DNA of 64,000 nt from Paenibacillus phytohabitans (GTDB lineage Bacteria; Bacillota; Bacilli; Paenibacillales; Paenibacillaceae): positions 186,001-250,000 of the forward strand of contig NZ_WHOB01000021.1 in NCBI RefSeq assembly GCF_013141775.1, given 5' to 3'. Within the stretch, counting starts at the first letter, position 1, and each line of letters opens with the position of its first letter. The notes under the pieces are model-generated. The model did not search any database. It had not been told where the DNA came from and worked only from the letters and a program-made list of their open reading frames with translations. The translations under genes were made by a program, and so were the position numbers. Below are positions 36,832 through 46,114 of this stretch, one piece after another.

Positions 36832-39096
36832 ATGAAGCGAATCCCTATGCTGCTTCAGTTAGTTCTGATTCTGTTCTGCGTCATGTCCATCCCCACGGCC
36901 ATTCTGACCTGGTACAGCGGTACGCAGATTCTGCATCATTCGGAGAATGCTATCGCAGAATCAACGCTTGCCGAACTGGATGCGAACCGTAAACTGAACG
37001 AGCAGGCACTGGACAACCTGGTACAGGATACAGTGCGCTTAAACCTGACGAACATCTTCGATCGTATTCGAAGCTTACAGACTTACGAAGAGCTGAACCA
37101 GAATTATTATTACGTGACCAGCGCACAGTCCGTATTGAAAGAACTGCTTAACTTGATTCACGGTGTGGATGGCGTGTATTCCTCATACTTTTTGCTGGAA
37201 GGGGCAGATTATGTTGTCTCTACTGACAAGGGGATTATAGCCTTAGACCGGTATGAGCCGACCGGCTGGATGCAGGAGGCACTACTAGGACGAAAAGGGA
37301 TCAAAGGTGTATGGTATCCGCGTAAGTTAAGCTCCGGGGTGAATGTTGTCTCTTATGTGCTGCCTCTATCCCGTCTGTCGACCACTACACGCGGTGCCAT
37401 CGTTGTCAATTTGCTGGAAAGTCAAATTGAGGGATATCTGAGCTCACCGGATACCGGTAAGCATGGCTACCTGCTGATGGACTCGGATAGCACCATAATT
37501 TCACATGACGATAAAAGCCTGCTTCTTACACAAGGCAGCAATCAGCCTTTTATTGAAGAGATATTGGAAAGTGGAACAAATGAAGGGTACGCATTCCATG
37601 AACTTGAAGGCGAGCACTTACTGTACACATGGTCCCGCTCCGTTTTTTACGGATGGTGGAATGTAAGCCTGTACCCGGTAGATGATTTAATGATTCAAAC
37701 ACACACTTTGCAGCGAAGTATTATGTTTATAACTGCCATTATTATAGTGGCCGGAACCATACTTACCATCTTCCTGGCCACTTGGCTGTCCAAGCCGGTG
37801 CGGGACCTGGTTAGAACCATCCACTCCAGATATAACTGGGGGATTTATGATAAACGGAATGAAATGGCTTTTCTGGATACAGCGTTTAAGCGAATGCAAG
37901 AGGAAGAGGAGAGCCTCTACGAACTGTTACAGGAGCGTGAGCAGGATACCCGCAGCTTGGCGGTACGTAACTTGCTTCAAGGAGAGGTAAGTAAGCAGGT
38001 CACCGAAATGTTTCCGGAGCCTTACTATGTAGTGGCTGTAATTTCCATAGACCAATACATGCGGTATGTAAATAAGAACAGTCAGGAGACCCGGAACTAC
38101 CACCGGTACCTGCTGATCACTGAGTGTGAGGGGCTATTTATGGACAAGGTTCATGCAAGCTGTGTGTATCAGGGAGAAGGCTGCTTCGTAGTTGTGATTA
38201 ATTACGGGCAAGAGGAGCTGGAGGGCAGACTGGGCGGTATTCATGAAGCACTTCATGTAATCCGGGATAGAGCAGCGCAGCTGCTTGAGCATACCGTAAC
38301 TATTGGCGTAAGCAGCCAGACGGAGAATAGCTCCGAAGTATCCGCCCGCATAGTGGAAGCGAATGAGGTCATTAAGTTCCGGATGATTGAAGGAAGCGGC
38401 AGAATTACCTTCTGGGAGGAGGAACCGGAGCGAAGCAAAAAATATATCTATCCTGCCAACAGCGAAAGACGAATTATTAATTATCTTGAGACTGGCAGTC
38501 TCGATAGTATTGCAGAAGAGTTGGCGGTGATCCGGAAAGAAATTCTGGGGGTGGAGTACATCTCTTACGATAATATCATGTTTATCTATAACCAGCTGGT
38601 TGGTGTTACGATCAAGCATCTTAGAGAGAATAACATCAATACGGCGCGAATCTTTGCCGGAAGAGGGAATATTTATTCGGCAATCGCCTCTATGGATACC
38701 CTTGACGAGCTTGAGGATTATCTGCGTGAATTCTTCGAGGAGATCATTCAATACCTTGCGCGCGGGAAGAGTGAGGTCAACTACGGTGAGCGAATTATCC
38801 GGTACCTTGAAAGGAAGTTCAGTGAGGAGATTGTATTCGAAGAGATGGCGAAAGAGATTGGTATCAGTTATTCCTATATGCGTAAGATCGTGTACGAGCT
38901 AACAGGAAAAAGCATGATTGATTATATCAACCTGCTGCGGATCGAGAAAGCGAAAAAGCTGCTGCTGGAATCTAATTCTACCATTGCGCAGATTGCTGCA
39001 GAGATTGGCTATTTCAATGTGAGGAGCCTCAACCGCTTTTTCCTTAAGTACGAGGGCATGTCCCCCAGTGCCTATAAAATCTCGAGGCATGAATAG
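36832..39096 (+). CDS. Membrane-bound AraC family regulator with extracellular sensor
   Basis: 754 residues in one chain: membrane segment (about residues 4-28), extracellular sensing region of dCache type (30-295), second membrane segment (about 297-318), a HAMP-like and linker part, a middle region (about 380-530), and a C-terminal AraC double helix-turn-helix (MAKEIGISYSYMRKIVY, IAAEIGYFNVRSLNRFFLKY). It has no kinase or receiver domain, so signal and DNA binding are joined in one protein fixed in the membrane. A start at 36811 is in frame, but GAAAGGTGGG favours the ATG at 36832. It sits between the PL11 gene and the third importer, its likely targets. Confidence 0.88.
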   Translation: MKRIPMLLQLVLILFCVMSIPTAILTWYSGTQILHHSENAIAESTLAELDANRKLNEQALDNLVQDTVRLNLTNIFDRIRSLQTYEELNQNYYYVTSAQSVLKELLNLIHGVDGVYSSYFLLEGADYVVSTDKGIIALDRYEPTGWMQEALLGRKGIKGVWYPRKLSSGVNVVSYVLPLSRLSTTTRGAIVVNLLESQIEGYLSSPDTGKHGYLLMDSDSTIISHDDKSLLLTQGSNQPFIEEILESGTNEGYAFHELEGEHLLYTWSRSVFYGWWNVSLYPVDDLMIQTHTLQRSIMFITAIIIVAGTILTIFLATWLSKPVRDLVRTIHSRYNWGIYDKRNEMAFLDTAFKRMQEEEESLYELLQEREQDTRSLAVRNLLQGEVSKQVTEMFPEPYYVVAVISIDQYMRYVNKNSQETRNYHRYLLITECEGLFMDKVHASCVYQGEGCFVVVINYGQEELEGRLGGIHEALHVIRDRAAQLLEHTVTIGVSSQTENSSEVSARIVEANEVIKFRMIEGSGRITFWEEEPERSKKYIYPANSERRIINYLETGSLDSIAEELAVIRKEILGVEYISYDNIMFIYNQLVGVTIKHLRENNINTARIFAGRGNIYSAIASMDTLDELEDYLREFFEEIIQYLARGKSEVNYGERIIRYLERKFSEEIVFEEMAKEIGISYSYMRKIVYELTGKSMIDYINLLRIEKAKKLLLESNSTIAQIAAEIGYFNVRSLNRFFLKYEGMSPSAYKISRHE

Positions 39097-39203
39097 ATAG
39101 AGCTGCTTCTGCTTATTTCTACAATAATTGATAATGGATAAAGCACTTTTTGTTATAAGGACCGGGTTTAATCAAAAGTGTCTTCCCTAATCAATACTCG
39201 CGA

Positions 39204-39233
39204 TTTACCAAGTTTAGTTCCGGACGCTATGAT
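39204..39233 (+). promoter_or_regulatory. Promoter of the third importer operon
   Basis: TTTACC, 18-base spacer, TATGAT, in a context almost the same as the PL11 promoter (ATCAA.A.T.GCGATTTACC, CGCTATGAT, then CATA five bases on). Confidence 0.6.
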
Positions 39234-39302
39234 GCAGACATACCACGCCGAAGCAGAACCCGCAAAGCGGTGAGGAACTAAACAGGATTAGGGGGTGAAA
39301 AT

Positions 39303-40268
39303 ATGAAAGTTGAAAACGCTTCATCAAATAACGGAGCCGTTCTAAAGAATATTAGAGCAGACCGTAACGGGCTCAAATACTCCATTAAACGAGATTGGCA
39401 GCTGTATCTGCTCCTGCTGCTTCCGCTGGCTTTCGTGCTGGTGTTCAAGTATGCACCGATGTCCGGGCTTCTGCTTGCGTTCAAGGAGTACAAGATAGCG
39501 AGAGGATTCTGGGATAGTGAATGGATTGGCTTCAAGGTATTTAATGAAATTTTCGCTAAGCCGGATTTTGTCCGCGCTTTACGGAACACGCTGCTGTTAA
39601 ATAGTCTTGACCTTGTATTTAGCTTCACGATGCCGATTGTGCTTGCGCTGCTGCTTAACGAAATCCGGAGTGTGCTGTTTAAGCGGATCAATCAGACTCT
39701 GCTGTACCTGCCGCATTTCTTGTCCTGGATTATTATTGGAGCCCTTGCTTACCAGCTGCTTAGTGAAGGCGGCGGCCTTGTCAATAATCTTATTGAACAA
39801 TTAGGCGGTAACAGAGTTCCATTCCTGCAGGAGGATTTCAACTGGCTAATCAGTTATTTGGCGATTGGGGTCTGGCAGAGCATGGGTTGGGGAACGATCA
39901 TTTACCTCGCTGCGATCAGCGGGATTAACCCTGAGCTGTATGAGGCGGCTATTGTAGACGGTGCCGGCCGGGGACGGAAAATGTGGAATATAACATTGCC
40001 TTCGATCCGTGTAACGATCGTGACCCTGCTGATTATGAATCTGGGCAAGGTGATGGAGGGCTCGTTCGAACGGGTGTACGCGCTGCAGAATAAAGCTACG
40101 ACCGAATTTACCACCACTATACCGGTACTTGTCTACCGCTGGGGGATTCAGAACGGGAACTTCAGCCGCGCAACTGCGCTAGGCTTATTCCAGGGTGTTA
40201 TCGCTGTCGTATTGGTACTGGCGGCTGACCGTATTGCCAAGAAACTCGGCGAAGACGGATTGTTATAG
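39303..40268 (+). CDS. Sugar ABC permease, LplB type
   Basis: 321 residues, six predicted membrane segments after a short charged N terminus. FKYAPMSGLLLAFKEY and the EAA loop EAAIVDGAGRGRKMWNITLP identify it. The start follows TAGGGGGTG. Here the permeases come first and the binding protein last, unlike the other two importers. Confidence 0.92.
   Translation: MKVENASSNNGAVLKNIRADRNGLKYSIKRDWQLYLLLLLPLAFVLVFKYAPMSGLLLAFKEYKIARGFWDSEWIGFKVFNEIFAKPDFVRALRNTLLLNSLDLVFSFTMPIVLALLLNEIRSVLFKRINQTLLYLPHFLSWIIIGALAYQLLSEGGGLVNNLIEQLGGNRVPFLQEDFNWLISYLAIGVWQSMGWGTIIYLAAISGINPELYEAAIVDGAGRGRKMWNITLPSIRVTIVTLLIMNLGKVMEGSFERVYALQNKATTEFTTTIPVLVYRWGIQNGNFSRATALGLFQGVIAVVLVLAADRIAKKLGEDGLL
39311..39324 (+). 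promoter_or_regulatory. cre-like box inside the first codons of the permease
   Basis: TGAAAACGCTTCAT matches 12 of 14 positions of the CcpA operator pattern and covers about codons 3-8. Operators inside early coding sequence are known for CcpA roadblocks, but coding constraint could also explain it. Confidence 0.4.
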
Positions 40269-40282
40269 AAAGGAGGAGAATC

Positions 40283-41182
40283 ATGAAAGCAGTAAGTGAT
40301 ACGGTTGCCGTACATCGCCGAAAACGTATAGACATCTGGGATGTGCTAATCCCGTTCTCACTGATCATCGTTTCGTTAGTATGTCTGCTGCCATTCATCC
40401 ATGTAGTTTCAAAATCTTTTAGCGCAGACGCTTTTGTCATCGCTAACAAGGTATATCTATGGCCAAGAGGTTTCACTCTGGGTGCATACGAGAAAATCTT
40501 TTCGGATGCCAGCATCCTGAGATCCTTATACGTATCGGTTATTGTGACGGTTCTGTTCACCATCCTGGGAATGCTCATCACGGTCTTTGCGGCATACCCG
40601 CTGTCCCGGACGCAGCTTAGGGGAAGGGCATTGTTTACCTTTATCTTCATGCTACCTCTATTTTTTCAGGGCGGAATCATTCCAGATTATCTGCTGATGA
40701 ATAATTTAGGGCTGCTGGATACGATATGGTCACTGGTTCTGCCTCTTTCCTTTAGCGCTTACAATTTGCTGATTATGAAGAGTGCAATCTCCAGCGGCAT
40801 ACCGGTAAGCCTGGAAGAATCGGCACGAATTGATGGCGCAGGACATTTCCGGATTCTTTTTAGCATTGTCCTTCCGCTGTCTAAGCCGATATTAGCAACA
40901 ATTGCCCTCTTTTATGCGGTTGGACGCTGGAATGCTTATCAGGATGCCTTGTTTTATATCAAACAAAACATAGATCTGCGGCCATTGCAGTTGAAATTGT
41001 ATTACCTGATCATCCAGTCAACGGAGAGCTTTCAGCTTGAAGGCAGCCAGATTACACTGAGCAATCCCGAGGTGCTGAAGGCATCCTGCATTGTTTTTGC
41101 GACGATTCCGATTCTGTGTATCTATCCTTTTATCCAGAAATATTTCGTTCAGGGAACGATGCTTGGAGCTGTTAAGGAATAA
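40283..41182 (+). CDS. Sugar ABC permease, YtcP type
   Basis: 299 residues with six membrane segments, EAA loop LEESARIDGAGHFRILFSIVLP and C-terminal QKYFVQGTMLGAVKE. Follows its partner by 14 bases with AAAGGAGGAG before the ATG. Confidence 0.92.
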   Translation: MKAVSDTVAVHRRKRIDIWDVLIPFSLIIVSLVCLLPFIHVVSKSFSADAFVIANKVYLWPRGFTLGAYEKIFSDASILRSLYVSVIVTVLFTILGMLITVFAAYPLSRTQLRGRALFTFIFMLPLFFQGGIIPDYLLMNNLGLLDTIWSLVLPLSFSAYNLLIMKSAISSGIPVSLEESARIDGAGHFRILFSIVLPLSKPILATIALFYAVGRWNAYQDALFYIKQNIDLRPLQLKLYYLIIQSTESFQLEGSQITLSNPEVLKASCIVFATIPILCIYPFIQKYFVQGTMLGAVKE

Positions 41183-41242
41183 TTAAGCGCTGTATTGCAA
41201 TGTCCTATTAGAATTGAAAATTCAATTATGGGGGAAATGAAG

Positions 41243-42892
41243 ATGGGCACAAAGAGAGCATCATCAATAGTAATGGCTCTGTTAATGGCGGGCAGTGTCG
41301 TAGCAGGCTGTTCAAATAACAGCAGCAATGCAAGTAATGGCTCCAGCAATACACCTAATGAATCGGCTCCAGCTGCAAGCGCTGCCGCCGGAGGGAGTTA
41401 TGCCGATTATTCGAAGGGCTTCCCCGAAAAGGTAAATTTGGAGATTCCGGTCTATGAACGTGCCTTTGAAGGCTGGAACGTAACGGATAACTATTACACC
41501 AAATGGATTCAGAAGGAATTCGGGGATAAATACAACGTAAATGTCAAATTCGTTCCGATCGCACGCAGCAAAGAGGTAACCGATTTCGAGCAATTGCTGG
41601 CTTCCGGTAAAGCCCCGGATATTATCTTCCATTATGATATGCCGCAGGCACTGGCCTATTATGGTGAAGATGTGCTGCAGCCGCTGGACTGGAATGAAAT
41701 CGCCAATTATGCTCCGACCTATTGGAAGAAGATGTCTGAGGTAAATGAGAAGTATGGTGTCATTGATGGAACGAATGCATTCTTCTTCGCTGAACGCCCG
41801 GAAGCGGATAACTATACAACGCTGATACGCAAAGATTGGGTGGAGAAGGTCGGGATGAAGGTGGACGATCTGACCTCCTTAGAGAAATATAATGAGATGC
41901 TGACAAAGTGGAAGGACGCCGGACTTGGTGTTGGCGGAGAGAAATTGCGGATGAACAGCTACATCATTAACTATCCTTTCCGCAATTGGCCGGTAGACGA
42001 GAAAGAACGCGCTCTATACTCTGATCTTGGTGTGGCTGATCTGACCACGAAGGCTACTGAGGACTACCTGCGTAATCTAAACTACCAATACAATAACGGA
42101 TTGATCGATAAAGAATTCTATTTGCGTGATGACGATGCTAAGGCCAAGGCAGAGTTTGCGGCAGGTAAGACAGGGACCTTTGAACTCTACCTTGCGAATA
42201 ATACCGATGCAATCTCGGCTACACTTGCGAACAATCCGGATGCGGAATTCGCTGTGCTGCCTCCAGAAGCTATGGTGCCGGAAGGCAAGAAACCCCAAAG
42301 CCGGGCGTATTGGCCGTTTGGCTTCATCATGGGCATCAATTATGAATCGACAGATATGGAACGTGCTGCCGTCTGGATGTACCTGGAATGGATGAGCCAG
42401 CCGGAGAACCTGTTCTTCCTGCAGAACGGCGTTGAAGGCCAGAACTACACCTTGGATGCCGATGGGCTTGCTGTGAAAAATGCGGATTTCACTGGAGAAT
42501 CTGTGCTCTCCAAAAACAACAATAAAGACTATTGGGCTCTTGTTACTGAAATTGCGCAGTATCCTAATCCGGAATTAACCCGGAAATCCTATCTTGCTAA
42601 CTGGTCGCCTGCCGGCTATGAGTCTCTTGGAACAGACCTATTGGCTAACTATGATAGAGTGGCGGAATACCGCACACCGGATGCTTTGTTCAGTGTTGTA
42701 CTCAAGAAGGTTGATGAGTATAAAGCTGACCTGAATGCTCTGTATCAGGAGTTGTATGTGAAATGCGTAGTCAGTCCTGAGAGCGAATTCGACGCAACCT
42801 ATGAGGCGGCTAAGGAGAGCTATCTTGATGCAGGCTACCAGGAAATTCTGGACGAGAAACAAGCAGCGATTGACGCTGGTAACATCAAGTAA
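41243..42892 (+). CDS. Extracellular sugar-binding lipoprotein (third importer)
   Basis: 549 residues. Lipobox VAGC with Cys near residue 23 and a Ser/Asn-rich linker, then a large two-lobed binding protein (FEQLLASGKAPDIIF, WPFGFIMGINYES). In-frame ATGs at 41195, 41228 and 41237 exist; GGGGGAA at 41230-41236 and normal signal-peptide length favour 41243. Followed by GH105 and GH42, so rhamnogalacturonan fragments released by PL11 are the likely ligand. Confidence 0.9.
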   Translation: MGTKRASSIVMALLMAGSVVAGCSNNSSNASNGSSNTPNESAPAASAAAGGSYADYSKGFPEKVNLEIPVYERAFEGWNVTDNYYTKWIQKEFGDKYNVNVKFVPIARSKEVTDFEQLLASGKAPDIIFHYDMPQALAYYGEDVLQPLDWNEIANYAPTYWKKMSEVNEKYGVIDGTNAFFFAERPEADNYTTLIRKDWVEKVGMKVDDLTSLEKYNEMLTKWKDAGLGVGGEKLRMNSYIINYPFRNWPVDEKERALYSDLGVADLTTKATEDYLRNLNYQYNNGLIDKEFYLRDDDAKAKAEFAAGKTGTFELYLANNTDAISATLANNPDAEFAVLPPEAMVPEGKKPQSRAYWPFGFIMGINYESTDMERAAVWMYLEWMSQPENLFFLQNGVEGQNYTLDADGLAVKNADFTGESVLSKNNNKDYWALVTEIAQYPNPELTRKSYLANWSPAGYESLGTDLLANYDRVAEYRTPDALFSVVLKKVDEYKADLNALYQELYVKCVVSPESEFDATYEAAKESYLDAGYQEILDEKQAAIDAGNIK

Positions 42893-42910
42893 AAGTATAT
42901 ACGATCAAAA

Positions 42911-42937
42911 GCCCCTGCTTTCAGCGGGGGCCTTGTT
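42911..42937 (+). terminator. Terminator-like stem-loop after the binding protein
   Basis: GCCCCtGC and GCgGGGGC with a TTTCA loop, then CTTGTTATT. Lies between the binding-protein and GH105 genes and may be a partial terminator. Confidence 0.65.
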
Positions 42938-42966
42938 ATTCAAAAGAAGATGGAGGTACGAAGTAC

Positions 42967-44016
42967 ATGTTAAAGATTGACGCAGCAACGCCCGAGCTTA
43001 AACAAGTGATCGGACGGGTGGCAGACTACACCTTCGGGATGGACCTGACTTGGGACTGGCCGTGCGGAGTGGCCTTTTATGGAATCAGCCGCGCATACGA
43101 AGCCACTGGAGATAAGTCTTACCTTGAACGGATGGCAGCCTATTGCGACGAATATATTGAGGTTGGACTTCCTTCCTGGACAGTCAATACATGCGCTATG
43201 GGACATATGCTGATTACACTCTATGAAGAAACGAAGGATCAGAAGTACCTCGAGCTTATCTTAAGCAAAATAGATTACCTTGAGAATCATGCGCTGCGTT
43301 TCGGCGACCGGGTGCTGCAGCATACAGTGTCCGTTAATAATGACTTTCCTGAGCAGGCCTGGGCAGACACACTGTTCATGGCAGCCTATTTCTTGCTGCG
43401 TGCAGGGGTAATGCTAGGGGAGAAGCGGCTGATTGACGATGCACTGAACCAGTATTACTGGCATATTAATTATTTGCAGAACGAGGATTCCAGCCTATGG
43501 TACCACGGCTATAACAATGTACAGAAGGATCACATGTCGGGAATCTACTGGGGCCGTGCCAATGCCTGGGCAGCCTATACGATGTCCAGAGTAGGTAAAG
43601 TGCTGCCGCAAGGGTATCTGTACCCGCCTTTCATGCATGTGAATTGTTCACTCCGTGATCAGCTTTCAGCGATAAAAGTTCTGCAGCGGGAAGATGGCCT
43701 ATGGGGTACCGTTCTCGACGTACCGGAATCCTATGGGGAGGTATCTGCGACAGCAGGAATAACCGCAGGTATGTTGAATGCCGGAAACCCGCTGCATACT
43801 AAATATATCCAGAAGGCACTGGAGGGTGTACTTGCTAATATAGCAGACAACGGCAGAGTTCTTAACGTTTCTGGAGGAACGGCCGTGATGAATGATCTGG
43901 AAGGATATTTGAAAGTACCTAAACGATGGGCTGAAGGCTGGGGGCAGGGACTCGTGCTCGCTCTTTTAGCGGCTGTCACTGAAAATCAAAAACTAATAAA
44001 GCAGGGGGAAGTATAA
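42967..44016 (+). CDS. GH105 unsaturated rhamnogalacturonyl hydrolase
   Basis: 349 residues, cytoplasmic. (Alpha/alpha)6 barrel motifs: MDLTWDWPCGVAFYG, QAWADTLFMAAYFL with the catalytic-type Asp (about residue 138), HGYNN and IYWGRANAWAAY. GH105 removes the unsaturated galacturonic acid from the end of rhamnogalacturonan fragments made by PL11 or PL9/PL4 lyases. The ATG follows GGAGGTACG. The GH42 gene begins on the base after its stop, so the two are tightly coupled. Confidence 0.92.
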   Translation: MLKIDAATPELKQVIGRVADYTFGMDLTWDWPCGVAFYGISRAYEATGDKSYLERMAAYCDEYIEVGLPSWTVNTCAMGHMLITLYEETKDQKYLELILSKIDYLENHALRFGDRVLQHTVSVNNDFPEQAWADTLFMAAYFLLRAGVMLGEKRLIDDALNQYYWHINYLQNEDSSLWYHGYNNVQKDHMSGIYWGRANAWAAYTMSRVGKVLPQGYLYPPFMHVNCSLRDQLSAIKVLQREDGLWGTVLDVPESYGEVSATAGITAGMLNAGNPLHTKYIQKALEGVLANIADNGRVLNVSGGTAVMNDLEGYLKVPKRWAEGWGQGLVLALLAAVTENQKLIKQGEV

Positions 44017-46035
44017 ATGATATTTGTCGGAACGAATTACCATCCGCATGACTGGCCCCGGGAACGATGGCCGGAGGATATCCGCCTGATGAAGGAATCA
44101 GGCTTCAATCTGGTGCGGCTCGGACACCTGTGCTGGGATAGCTTTGAGCCTTCGGAAGGCAATTATGAATTTGCATGGTTTGACGAGGTGATGGATTTGT
44201 TCGCAGAGGCAGGGTTTAAAGTGGTTCTCGACATTGCGACCCGTCCGGCACCTACGTGGCTGCATAAGAAATATCCGATGATCAATATCACGGACCAGCA
44301 CCGGAACCGTCTCCATTCCGTGCGCCGTTATATGGAGGATGTAGGCAACCCGGTATTTCAGGAATATGCATACGGCTTCGCCGAAAAGCTGACCCAAAGA
44401 TATGCGGGTCATCCGGCTCTCCATGCCTTCGGCTTGTGCAATGAGGTAGGCGCGGGGATGCAGACATTCTCTGAAGAAGCCCGTCAGCGGTACATTCAGT
44501 GGCTGAGAGCGAAGTATGCTGACATCGGGGAATTAAATGAAGCATGGGCTGCACAGAGATGGTCCCGCAAGCTTAATAGCTTCGAAGATATTGAATTTCC
44601 GGTTTCCGGTGAGAGAATTGGAGCGCCGGAGCGGGTACTGGAGATGCGCCGCTTCTATTCGGACGAGCTGCTGGCCTACCTGCAGGGCTTAAGCAATACC
44701 GTCCGCAAATATGCTCCCGAATCCCGGGAAACGACCAACCATTGGGGGGAGTATCCGACACTGGGTTTTGACTATTTGAAGGATTATAAGCAAATCTTTG
44801 ATCTGCCTGGAGTAGGATTCTACCCTGGAGTGAATCCTGAAGACCGAAATGCGTTATTTGGGGCTTGTTTCACTATGGCTCACCGGATCGGTGAGAAGAG
44901 TGAACCGATCTGGTGTGTGGAATTCCAGACAGGTTCCTTTGGCGCCTATGCTCCTCCAAAGGGGGCTCTCCGGATGTATGCCTACTTATCCTTGTTATTC
45001 CGCTCGGGAGCAATATGTGCATGGACATGGAGATCAATGTTAGGCGGAGAAGAACAGTACCTGTTCGGGCTGCTTGATCACGACGGCCGGCCGGGAAGGA
45101 AACTGGACGAATTCCGCCAATTCGCACTCGAGATGGAGCAGCTGAAGTCGATCGGACTGCCTTATCTCCCGCAACCGGAGATTGCTCTGGCCTATTCCTT
45201 CGAATCCTTTATCGTTTCCGAGAATATGAAGGCTTACTACAAGACTCCTTATCTAGAGCAGATTATGCAGACATTCCTTGCGTTAAGCGAGGATAATGCC
45301 GCTTTCAATGTAGTGGACCTCCGCAATATCGAGAAGCACTATAAGATTCTGCTTGTGCCTGGCCAATGTATTATGGATGAAGCTTCCGCCGGTACGATCA
45401 GAAGATTTGCCCAAGAGGGTGGAACGGTAATTATGACTGCCTATTCAGCCAAAGTTGATGAGCACAACCGTGTTTTCAGCGAGACTATGCCCGGCAGGCT
45501 TAGCGATGTATTTGGTATTCGCGCGAATGCATTTGAGAACACTGCCTATCACTATTCGGACAGCAATGAAGGCGGTCTGCAGAAGCAAAAGCTGAACATC
45601 CGGCGTGAAGCTCCGAAAATTAAGTTTAAGGACCGGATTTTGGATCATACGGTAGACTATTATGAAATACTGGAGCCTGCTACTGCTGAGGTTCTGGCTA
45701 CCTTTACAAATCTGGACCAGGAGCTTCCAGCGGTTAGCATCAATACGTATGGAAAAGGAAAAGCCGTTTATGTTGCGGTTCCTGCTGAGATAGAGCTTAT
45801 GCAGGTGCTGCTTAACCACTTCTATGCACAGCTTGGAGTGCAGAAGGGACCGGAAACCCCGCTAGGTGTAAGTGCGCGTCAGGTGGGGGATCACGTAATC
45901 TATGTGAATACAACAGCGGATGAACAGCATATTTCCCTGACGGTACCGGGAGAGGGCCTGATAACGGGGCAAGTGTACGAGACCATTCTGAAACTGGATC
46001 CTTACGGGGTAGAAGTCTATAAAGTCACAACGTAG
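44017..46035 (+). CDS. GH42 beta-galactosidase
   Basis: 672 residues, no signal peptide. Barrel start GTNYHPHDWP and SGFNLVRLGHLCWDSFEP, acid/base Glu in GLCNEVGAG (about residue 144), nucleophile Glu in WCVEFQTGSFG (about residue 307), then a trimerisation-type domain with GHGDQ-like surroundings and a small C-terminal beta domain. Members linked to rhamnogalacturonan clusters (YesZ type) trim galactose from side chains. Its ATG directly follows the GH105 stop. Confidence 0.92.
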   Translation: MIFVGTNYHPHDWPRERWPEDIRLMKESGFNLVRLGHLCWDSFEPSEGNYEFAWFDEVMDLFAEAGFKVVLDIATRPAPTWLHKKYPMINITDQHRNRLHSVRRYMEDVGNPVFQEYAYGFAEKLTQRYAGHPALHAFGLCNEVGAGMQTFSEEARQRYIQWLRAKYADIGELNEAWAAQRWSRKLNSFEDIEFPVSGERIGAPERVLEMRRFYSDELLAYLQGLSNTVRKYAPESRETTNHWGEYPTLGFDYLKDYKQIFDLPGVGFYPGVNPEDRNALFGACFTMAHRIGEKSEPIWCVEFQTGSFGAYAPPKGALRMYAYLSLLFRSGAICAWTWRSMLGGEEQYLFGLLDHDGRPGRKLDEFRQFALEMEQLKSIGLPYLPQPEIALAYSFESFIVSENMKAYYKTPYLEQIMQTFLALSEDNAAFNVVDLRNIEKHYKILLVPGQCIMDEASAGTIRRFAQEGGTVIMTAYSAKVDEHNRVFSETMPGRLSDVFGIRANAFENTAYHYSDSNEGGLQKQKLNIRREAPKIKFKDRILDHTVDYYEILEPATAEVLATFTNLDQELPAVSINTYGKGKAVYVAVPAEIELMQVLLNHFYAQLGVQKGPETPLGVSARQVGDHVIYVNTTADEQHISLTVPGEGLITGQVYETILKLDPYGVEVYKVTT

Positions 46036-46071
46036 TGTATGTATCTCAATGTAACTTCTAATAGCTTTTGT

Positions 46072-46113
46072 AAGCGTTCGGTATTTCTATTCTGAGATAC
46101 TGAACGCTTTTCA
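46072..46113 (+). terminator. Terminator after GH42
   Basis: AAGCGTTC-g-GTAT pairs with ATAC-t-GAACGCTT around a 12-base loop and runs into TTTTCATTT. It ends two bases before the convergent AraC gene. Confidence 0.85.
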
Positions 46114-46114
46114 T

